Below are positions 15,181 through 21,055 of a stretch of 26,458 bases of DNA, piece by piece. The position numbers were made by a program, and so were the translations under genes. How positions within the stretch are numbered: position 1 is the first letter of the stretch; each line of letters starts with the position of its first letter. Under the pieces are notes generated by a model that saw only the letters and a program-made list of their open reading frames with translations, was not told where the DNA came from and ran no database searches. The DNA comes from JAUVXE01 sp964349355 (lineage in GTDB: Bacteria > Actinomycetota > Coriobacteriia > Anaerosomatales > SLCP01): NCBI GenBank assembly GCA_964349355.1, contig CAYGFZ010000029.1, positions 1 to 26,458 of the forward strand, given 5' to 3'.

Positions 15181-15644
15181 TCACTCGCCGAGTTGCGTGA
15201 GCAATGTACGTGCGCGCTCGGCGAAGAGCGGTGCCGAGCGACCGACGGCGTCCAGAATCTCGGTGATCGACATCGGCGGGTTGCTGGTGTCATCGGAGAA
15301 CTGCCGGACCATCCGCATCACCGTCGGAGCACTGCCTGTGCCCAGGCGTGTACGGCGAGTGCGAGCACATGCCGGTCGTCAGGGTGGTTGAACATGTCGC
15401 TCTCGAGAGCCTCCCACCCATCGACCTCAGCTTCTGGGAACGCGGTTCGCATCGCGTCTATCATGAGGTCGATCTTCGAGCTGGCGATGTCGGGGCGTCG
15501 CCTGAGAATCGCAAGTTTCATCTCATCGAGGATGTGTCTGCTCCAGAGCACCTGCAGTAGGTCTAGCTCGGCTAGTCTGAGCAGGGAATCCCGGAGGGCC
15601 ACCGGGTAGAGCACGCAGGCATCGAGGACCACGCGAATCGCCAC
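15181..15644 (-). pseudogene. PIN-domain toxin, centre deleted
   Basis: The gene starts with GTG at 15644, three bases after the antitoxin's stop. The first 100 residues are good: VVLDACVLYPVALRDSLLRL, LLQVLWSRHILDEMKLAIL, and HPDDRHVLALAVHAWAQAV. In this PIN subfamily the next block (VIVTFNLRDFP, with the last acidic residues) should follow. Instead the frame ends at 15318, and the expected C-terminal tail appears in another frame: MRMVRQFSDDTSNPPMSITE, ILDAVGRSAPLFAERARTLL, ending at 15181. About 60 residues are missing at the junction near 15320. The toxin is therefore probably dead. Confidence 0.68.
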
Positions 15645-15647
15645 AGG

Positions 15648-16106
15648 TCAGAAGTCCATGCCGGCATCTTGTGCGTCACGGGTGAGGCGTCTCAGCGCCT
15701 CGCGTCGACCGCTGTCGCGGCGTCGCCTATACGTCAGGAGGTCATCGAGGCGAACTCTCCGATGCGATCCGACCTTGTGAAACGGAATCTCACCCGCATT
15801 GAGGAGCCCTACGAGGTGGGGGCGGGAGACATTGAGAACATCTGCCGCCTGGGTGCTTGTTAGCTCGTGCTGTGTCGGCAGTACCGTGACCGAGCTGCCG
15901 CCGGCCACCGCTTCGGCCGCTTCCTCCAATGCGCGGTATACGGCAGGAGGCAGCTGGACCTCCTGACCACTCTCGCTGACAAGCCGCGGCGCTCCGCTAG
16001 CGCCTTCCCGGGCGATGAAGTCGAGAAGCTGCTTGGCTTGCTCGGAATCTGCGGAATCCGGGACGATCGACTCGCCCGTATCTCGCATACTGTATGGGCG
16101 GCTCAT
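15648..16106 (-). CDS. excisionase-like helix-turn-helix antitoxin
   Basis: The C-terminal half is a MerR/excisionase-type HTH: LTSTQAADVLNVSRPHLVGL then LNAGEIPFHKVGSHRRVRLD and LLTYRRRRDS. The N-terminal half (about 80 residues) includes a segment around VQLPPAVYRALEEAAEAVAG seen in antitoxins of this type. I start it at 16106 because GGAGGTGAG precedes that ATG; the frame is open to 16223. It gives 152 residues. Its stop is three bases from the GTG of the PIN gene, so the two form one operon. The antitoxin is intact although its PIN partner is not. Confidence 0.8.
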   Translation of the reverse strand: MSRPYSMRDTGESIVPDSADSEQAKQLLDFIAREGASGAPRLVSESGQEVQLPPAVYRALEEAAEAVAGGSSVTVLPTQHELTSTQAADVLNVSRPHLVGLLNAGEIPFHKVGSHRRVRLDDLLTYRRRRDSGRREALRRLTRDAQDAGMDF

Positions 16107-16188
16107 GATCTCACCTCCACGAATCTTCCTTCCCTCCAGTGTAATATGTGTAACATCTGTCATAAACGAAAGCCAGAACAGCAGCCGC

Positions 16189-17310
16189 CTATCCGGCGAG
16201 CTCGCGAACGCTCCGTGCTGCAACCGGCGAGATTCGATCTAGAGCCGAGAGGGACTTTGCCACCCGGCCCGTCCACGACTCTCCGTGGCCAGCGAGTGCC
16301 TCCCGGGCAAGGGTGAGATCTCCCGGCCGATCTTCGTGCAGCACCTCAAGCAGTTGCGCCGCCTGCGATAGGTCCTTCTCCCGCTTTGACTGCATGGCAG
16401 CAGGACGCTCCCCCGCAATCACCAACTTGTGAAGAGCAAACCGCGCCGCATCCGGCACGTTCACCGCAACGACCTCGCCACCAACGGCTGCCGCCGTCAC
16501 GGTCGATTCGATCAGGAAGTCCAGGAACCTCAATGCTCGCGCTGCAGTGCCGAACCTCGGCATGCTCACAGGATGCGATCGAACCCCAGAGGCTGGCGTC
16601 AGAAGATCCACCCGCAGGCTCTGTCCCCGCACCTTGAACGAGGTGGTCGGACTCTTGGGATCAAGGCCGGGAACCGGCAGGAAGCCCCTCTCCAGGCTTT
16701 CCAGCGCTGAAGGAAGGTCGGCGCTCATGCCGGGGGCCGCTATGTCGAGCGTGGGATCGACCGCGATGCCGACATCCTGAGTCCTCAGAGATGTGGACCA
16801 GCGGACCCCGAGGAGGTTGCCGAGCACGATGAACGCATGTGTTCCAACCAGGACCCCGCCAGCGTAGAACACCCCCGCGTCTGCGAGCGCACGAAGAACT
16901 CGAGTCGACGGCGCATCCACGGTCATTGCACCACCCGCACGTAACAGAGCCGCCAAACGCTCGATGGATCGTCGGTCGTCTGCGATGTTGGCTCTTCCCT
17001 CGGCAAACCGATCGGCCAACTCGTCAAGCTTGGTGTCCCGACGGCCCAGATAGGTCTGACGTTTTGTCCCGCCAGGCCCGACGTGCTGGAAGTAGTAGTA
17101 CTCCTGACCTTTCACCATCTTCGTCACGAACGAGCCAGACGTGTGTCCGATGGTGCGTGTGGCCTCGTAGACAGCGAGCTGTTCAAGCAGCTCGGCATAG
17201 ATAGTCTGGACTTCGAGTGGCTGCCGCTGCATGGCCGAGGAACGCCTCGAAGAAGGCCTCTTCGCCAACATCTCCGACTCAAGCTCTGATGTCTTGACCT
17301 TAGTCCACAT
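16189..17310 (-). CDS. nucleotidyltransferase-fold protein, GSU2403 (NTP_transf_8) family
   Basis: The product has the family layout: an N-terminal helical part with SGSFVTKMVKGQEYYYFQH and GGTKRQTYLGRRD, then the nucleotidyltransferase-like core GVFYAGGVLVGTHAFIVLGN and STSLRTQDVGIAVDP, and a C-terminal helical region beginning ALHKLVIAGERP. Family members carry an Asp pair after the RxTxD strand; here the reading is QDVGIAV, so the second Asp appears to be Gly. Catalysis may be impaired, but I cannot align other members here. Start choice between 17310 and internal ATGs is open; 17310 is leaderless-like with no ribosome-binding site. It is divergent from higBA. Length is 373 residues from 17310. 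Confidence 0.72.
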   Translation of the reverse strand: MWTKVKTSELESEMLAKRPSSRRSSAMQRQPLEVQTIYAELLEQLAVYEATRTIGHTSGSFVTKMVKGQEYYYFQHVGPGGTKRQTYLGRRDTKLDELADRFAEGRANIADDRRSIERLAALLRAGGAMTVDAPSTRVLRALADAGVFYAGGVLVGTHAFIVLGNLLGVRWSTSLRTQDVGIAVDPTLDIAAPGMSADLPSALESLERGFLPVPGLDPKSPTTSFKVRGQSLRVDLLTPASGVRSHPVSMPRFGTAARALRFLDFLIESTVTAAAVGGEVVAVNVPDAARFALHKLVIAGERPAAMQSKREKDLSQAAQLLEVLHEDRPGDLTLAREALAGHGESWTGRVAKSLSALDRISPVAARSVRELAG

Positions 17311-17322
17311 ATTTGCTAACTT
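17294..17322 (+). promoter_or_regulatory. higBA promoter, probably giving a leaderless mRNA
   Basis: TTGACC (17294-17299), a 17-base spacer, and TAACTT (17317-17322) form a reasonable promoter. The higB ATG at 17328 lies where transcription should start, and no Shine-Dalgarno sequence precedes it, so the message would be leaderless. Confidence 0.5.
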
Positions 17323-17327
17323 CTAAG

Positions 17328-17519
17328 ATGCGCTACGTAGTCGAATACTTCAACCATCGTGTGCAGGACACCATCGAGTCGTGGCCGGTCGGCATCTTGG
17401 CGGACTACGCCCGACTAGTCGAACTCTTGGCCGACTTCGGTCCCCACCTGACGAGGACAACCCCGCAGCGCGAACTCGACACGGCTCGCAAGCGAATGAA
17501 GCAGGTGCTCGATGAGTGA
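17328..17519 (+). pseudogene. HigB/Gp49-like toxin with in-frame core deletion
   Basis: The N-terminal 40 residues match the phage-derived Gp49-like HigB family: MRYVVEYFNHRVQDTIESWP then YARLVELLADFGPHL. The frame continues directly with TPQRELDTARKRMKQVLDE, the usual C-terminal helix. Normally about 45 residues lie between, containing the GLFEIR, GIARVFY and FIKKTQ strands that form the RNase core. Their loss is in frame, leaving 63 residues instead of about 110. The overlap with the antitoxin start (17512) is preserved. The toxin should lack catalytic activity; whether the shortened protein still binds HigA is unknown. Confidence 0.75.
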
Positions 17520-17826
17520 GTCCACATACAAGCCGGTCCCCCACGACCATGATGCGCTCTTGGGCCGCGCTCTGAAGCGCAAGGGCTTCGCTGAAGCGTA
17601 CGACGCCCTTGAAGACGAGTACACCCTCGTGCGCGAACTGCTTTCCGCTCGGCTGGAGGCCGGCCTCACGCAAGAGCAGGTGGCCGAACACATGGGCACG
17701 ACCAAGAGTGCCGTCTCCCGTCTCGAAAGCACCGGGAAGCACTCCCCCTCGGTCAGCACTCTAAAGAAGTACGCGGATGCCGTCGGCTGCGAGGTCGAGA
17801 TCCGGCTCGTGCGCTCGTCACGCTGA
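17512..17826 (+). CDS. higA: HigA-type XRE antitoxin
   Basis: The 104-residue product ends in a lambda-repressor-like HTH: ELLSARLEAGLTQEQVAEHM then GTTKSAVSRLESTGKHSPSV and STLKKYADAVGCEVEIRLV. The N-terminal 35 residues (LGRALKRKGFAEAYDALEDE) form the toxin-contacting helix common to antitoxins of Gp49-like toxins. It overlaps the higB remnant by eight bases. It appears complete and would still be able to bind the operon promoter. Confidence 0.88.
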   Translation: MSESTYKPVPHDHDALLGRALKRKGFAEAYDALEDEYTLVRELLSARLEAGLTQEQVAEHMGTTKSAVSRLESTGKHSPSVSTLKKYADAVGCEVEIRLVRSSR

Positions 17827-17869
17827 GCCCTGTGGAGATGAACCGCTCCCTGTTCGCGCGGTCCGCACG

Positions 17870-18290
17870 AGTGCCTCGGCAGTCTGCACTCAGCCCGCAT
17901 CGTCTTGCTGAGTGCAGACTTCGACACGATCGCCGCGCTGCAGCACGCTGGCAAGTGGGAACAGCTGGGTGACCGTCTCGCGCAGGACGCGCGTGCCATC
18001 GAGGCGGCAGGCGCCGACTTCCTCGTGCTCGCCACCAACACCATGCACAAGGTCGCCCCCGCGATCGAGTCGGCGATCCGCATCCCGCTCCTCCACATCG
18101 CCGACGTGACCGGTGCCGCTATTGTCGGGCAGGGAATCGGCGCCGTGGGTCTCCTCGGCACGAAGTTCACGACGGCCGAGGAGTTCTACCGCGCGCGGCG
18201 TTTCGCGAGATCATCGCCGCGCTGGCTGAGCTGAGGGGTGACGCGGGCGCGAGGCTGCCACACACCAGGTTGTCAGACCATCGCGATAGG
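17870..18290 (+). pseudogene. aspartate/glutamate racemase fragment
   Basis: From about 17872 the sequence reads LGSLHSARIVLLSADFDTIA, then AIEAAGADFLVLATNTMHKV, IPLLHIADVTGAAIVGQG and GAVGLLGTKFTTAEEFYR. This is the middle of an Asp/Glu racemase. The N terminus (GLIGGMSWEST) is missing, and so is the C-terminal block with the second catalytic Cys (ILGCTEI). After 18200 the frame changes and only FREIIAALAELRG remains recognisable. The position of the first catalytic Cys (usually CTNTMH) is Ala here. An in-frame start at 17905 exists, but the product would not be functional. Confidence 0.65.
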
Positions 18291-18390
18291 ATGTGATGAG
18301 AAGGGTGGTGCTCCCAGGTCCTTTGTAGAGCTCGCCGCAGCGCATCACCCGCTGAGCTCGACCAGCATCGGTCAGCTAGCTTTGCGGAAC

Positions 18391-18440
18391 TTGACCCTCG
18401 CTGATTTCATTGATATTGTTTGTTTCACCGAATGGTGAAA
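18391..18440 (+). promoter_or_regulatory. promoter and operator of the AbiEi-like/nucleotidyltransferase pair
   Basis: TTGACC (18391-18396), a 17-base spacer and TATTGT (18414-18419) form a good promoter. A perfect inverted repeat, TTTCACC (18423-18429) and GGTGAAA (18434-18440) with a 4-base centre, covers the expected transcription start. A repressor bound there would block the promoter; the winged-helix product just downstream is the obvious candidate. Confidence 0.6.
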
Positions 18441-18452
18441 GAGGCTATTTGA

Positions 18453-19517
18453 GTGAAAGAAACTGAACTCCTAGAGTCGCTCCCGAGTGCGATCGAATCA
18501 TGCCTCAGGAACGTGCCGGAAACCGGCATCGAGTCCGTCAAGCGGGATGTGAGCTACCCAAACGGGATGATTGCCGATCTGGTCGTGCGTCTTCGCATTC
18601 TCGGGCAAGAGCGTACGCTCGTAGTCGAGGCCAAAGCCGCCGGCCAACCAAAGCGGGCGCGCGAAGCGGTGGATCAACTGAACCGTCTACTGCGCGCTGA
18701 GGCTAGTCGAAACGCCTATCCCGTGTTCGCCGCTCCCTTCATCTCGGACGCCAGCTCTGCAATCTGTCGGGAATCTGGAGTGGGTTTCTTCGACCTGGCG
18801 GGAAACTGCTGGCTGTCACTTGGGAATGTCTACATCGAAAGAGTCTCGCCTCAGAACCCCCAAAGGGAGAAGCGGGGCGCCGTCGCGCTGTTCACCCCCA
18901 AATCATCCCGGGTGCTCCGGGTTCTGCTGAATGAACCGAAGCGCAAGTGGCAGGTCCAGCAGCTGTCCAAGACCGCCGTCGTGAGCATCGGCCTCGTCTC
19001 AAAGATCAAGCGAGCCCTGGAAGAGCGCGAGTGGGTTGCCACCGACCCCGATGGCATCGAGCTCGTTGAGCCGGAAGCGATGTTGTTGGCGTGGGCAGAC
19101 GCCTACTCATACAAGCAAAACGGCGTGTCGGAGTTCTACTCTCTCGAATCCGTGAGCGATACTGAGGCCGCCGTCTCGGCATGGTGCCGGGAAAACGACG
19201 TGCCATACGCGCTCACGGGCTTCTCCGGCGCACGGCTCTCGTCTCCGCGAGTCCGCTACAACCGAGCCAGCATCTACGTCTCTTCGGGAGTCGACAGCTT
19301 GGCGCTGAATACCCAGCTCAAACCGGTCGATTCCGGAGGCAATATCCTGATACTCAAACCGTATGACGAGGGCGTCTTCACCGGGTCCCAGACCCGATAC
19401 GAGTTTCGCAGCGTCTCGCCCGTCCAGTTGTTCCTTGATGTGAAATCCATGGCTGGCCGTGGCGAAGAGGCCGCCGAAGAGATCCTCGTGCGAGAGCTGA
19501 GACCGTCATGGCGATAA
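18453..19517 (+). CDS. AbiEi-like regulator with N-terminal PD-(D/E)XK-like domain
   Basis: The 354-residue product begins with a restriction-endonuclease-like domain: MIADLVVRLRI (D42), then TLVVEAKAAGQPKRAREAVD with E59-A-K61, a spacing typical of PD-(D/E)XK nucleases. A winged helix follows (about residues 155-200): LLNEPKRKWQVQQLSKTAVV then GLVSKIKRALEEREWV. The C-terminal 150 residues resemble the second domain of AbiEi-type antitoxins. I start it at the GTG at 18453, with AGAGG about nine bases upstream. Its stop overlaps the nucleotidyltransferase start by 10 bases, giving the antitoxin-then-toxin order of AbiE systems. It is probably the antitoxin and repressor; nuclease activity is possible but unproven. 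Confidence 0.77.
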   Translation: MKETELLESLPSAIESCLRNVPETGIESVKRDVSYPNGMIADLVVRLRILGQERTLVVEAKAAGQPKRAREAVDQLNRLLRAEASRNAYPVFAAPFISDASSAICRESGVGFFDLAGNCWLSLGNVYIERVSPQNPQREKRGAVALFTPKSSRVLRVLLNEPKRKWQVQQLSKTAVVSIGLVSKIKRALEEREWVATDPDGIELVEPEAMLLAWADAYSYKQNGVSEFYSLESVSDTEAAVSAWCRENDVPYALTGFSGARLSSPRVRYNRASIYVSSGVDSLALNTQLKPVDSGGNILILKPYDEGVFTGSQTRYEFRSVSPVQLFLDVKSMAGRGEEAAEEILVRELRPSWR

Positions 19518-20479
19518 GCCAGTCCGACTACCCGCCCGATGCGGTCGAGGCCGCGAAATCGGTCCTCGTAGAACTGGTCCACGTGTTAGGCGAGTACCGT
19601 GGCGACATGGTCATCGTGGGAGGCTGGGTGCCGCCCCTCCTCATGCCCGACAGCACGGGGCACGTCGGCAGCACGGACGTTGACGTTGCCTTGAATCATC
19701 TCGCTGGGACGGACGAAGCATATGCGCGGATTAGCGAATCGCTGAGGGCGAACGGCTACCGTCAGGACGAAGATCAGCCGTTCATCTGGTACCGAGAGGT
19801 CGATGCCGGAGACGAGAAACCCGTCACGGTCGAGGTGGACTTCCTGGCAGGAGAGTACGGCGGCAGGGGCAAGGGGCACCGAACTCAACACGTACAGGAC
19901 CTTCGACCAAGGAAGGCGCGCGGCGCCGATCTTCTGTTCGATGACGTGGAAGAGAGAGACGTCGAGGCCCGGTTGCCCAGCGGGGCGGTCGATTCGGTGA
20001 CCGTCAGAGTGGCTGGCGTCGCGCCGTACATCGTTATGAAGAGTACCGCACTAGATTCCCGAATCAAGCAGAAGGACGCCTACGACATATGGTTCGTGCT
20101 GGCCAACTATCCGGGAGGCATGAGCGCGGTCGTCGAGGAGTTCACTCCATTTGCCGACCATGGGCTCGTGCTCGCGGCTGTCGCAATACTCGAGGACAAG
20201 TTCGAATCGCCGAACCATTTCGGCCCCGCGTCCGTTGCGGAGTTTCTCGAGCAATCAGGTGAGGAAGCGGATCTTACAAAGCGTGATGCCTTTGAGCGGG
20301 TTCAGGCGTTGCTGGCGGGCCTTCGGCGACGAGCGGCGCTGAACTGCGCCCGGATTCCGAGATATTCTCGACACTGTCGAGAATATCGGACCGGGGGCCA
20401 CATCACCGAGCTTGTTCACCGATCGCCAGAGGCCGCGAGTGCTCGGCCCGGTTCCGTAGACCCAAACCCCGGGGACTAA
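19508..20479 (+). CDS. nucleotidyltransferase toxin (AbiEii-like), with foreign C-terminal tail
   Basis: The catalytic start is intact: GDMVIVGGWVPPLLMPDSTG then HVGSTDVDVAL, with GG at residues 38-39 and the Asp pair D57/D59. A third acidic residue lies in VEVDFLAGEYGG (D111). Downstream, YIVMKSTALDSRIKQKDAYD then IWFVLANYPGG is the conserved Lys/Asp segment of this group. The last 45 residues or so, after LLAGLRRRAAL, do not belong to the family: the DNA there is a piece of a DUF1016 gene read in another frame. The original stop has been lost and the gene now reads to a TAA/TAG-free end at 20479. The catalytic part should be unaffected. Confidence 0.8.
   Translation: MAISQSDYPPDAVEAAKSVLVELVHVLGEYRGDMVIVGGWVPPLLMPDSTGHVGSTDVDVALNHLAGTDEAYARISESLRANGYRQDEDQPFIWYREVDAGDEKPVTVEVDFLAGEYGGRGKGHRTQHVQDLRPRKARGADLLFDDVEERDVEARLPSGAVDSVTVRVAGVAPYIVMKSTALDSRIKQKDAYDIWFVLANYPGGMSAVVEEFTPFADHGLVLAAVAILEDKFESPNHFGPASVAEFLEQSGEEADLTKRDAFERVQALLAGLRRRAALNCARIPRYSRHCREYRTGGHITELVHRSPEAASARPGSVDPNPGD
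20338..20418 (+). pseudogene. isolated 80-bp fragment of a DUF1016/YhcG gene
   Basis: In its own frame the DNA reads PDSEIFSTLSRI then a degraded HITEL, matching the PDSEILSPLATKLTWANITE part of copy 2. It aligns base by base with 20666-20741. Nothing of the gene is present on either side. It contains a perfect palindrome (20361-20387). Confidence 0.6.
20361..20387. repeat. perfect palindrome on the isolated DUF1016 fragment
   Basis: The 13-base arms (GATATTCTCGACA and its complement) flank a single central C at 20374. It is the same position of the gene as the palindromes at 14014-14038 and 20682-20706, with a different but fully self-complementary sequence. Confidence 0.9.
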
Positions 20480-20509
20480 GACTCCAGCAAGAGCCAGGTA
20501 AGACCTCCC

Positions 20510-21053
20510 TGCTACTCTCGAAAGGGAGCGCGAGGAGGTGCTCGGAGGCGAGCGCGCCGCGTACGGTCAGGAGATCATCAAGCTGCTCGCGACCAAGCTG
20601 TCAGTGCAGTACGGGCGTGGTTACAGCTGGCGCAATCTGATGCGCATGGTCAAGCTGGCCGAGCTCCACCCGGATTCTGAGATTTTGTCGCCACTGGCGA
20701 CAAAATTGACGTGGGCCAATATCACGGAAATCCTCACAATCTCCGACCAGGCAAAACGTGACTTCTATCTCGTATCGTGCGCTCGAGAAGGATGGACGAA
20801 ACGCACTCTGCGCGAACGCATCGGCAGCAAGCTCTACGAGCGAACACTCGCCTCCGACGGCGCGGGCGAGGGCCTCGCCGTTGACCCTGGACAGCTCGCG
20901 AGTGAGAGCGGGGCTCCGCCCGGGATCGTGTTCCGTGACCCGTACGTCCTCGACTTCCTCGGCCTGGACTCGGGCGAGATACATGCGGCCCGGTACCTCA
21001 CTCACGACGTGCGCGAGAGGCTGCAGCACCGGCTGGACGCACTGACGGGCTAA
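20510..21053 (+). pseudogene. DUF1016/YhcG-family protein copy 2, N-terminus and nuclease missing
   Basis: The recognisable part starts at about 20520 (REREEVLGGERAAYGQEIIK) and continues RGYSWRNLMRMVKLAELHPD, TLRERIGSKLYERTL and VFRDPYVLDFLGL. The first 50 or so residues of the DUF1016 domain are absent; a GTG at 20538 is the only near start. After DFLGL the nuclease domain should begin, but the sequence jumps straight to the C-terminal tail, DSGEIHAARYLTHDVRERLQ then HRLDALTG, in frame. The junction lies in CCTCGGCCTGGA (20957-20968), a word also found at the matching tail position of copy 1. This suggests deletion between two short repeats. The stop is at 21051-21053, facing recQ. Confidence 0.7.
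20682..20706. repeat. perfect palindrome inside DUF1016 copy 2
   Basis: The 12-base arms (ATTTTGTCGCCA and its complement) flank a single central C at 20694. Relative to copy 1 the arm changes C to T and A to C, and each is matched by the complementary change on the other arm. Confidence 0.9.
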
Positions 21054-21055
21054 GA

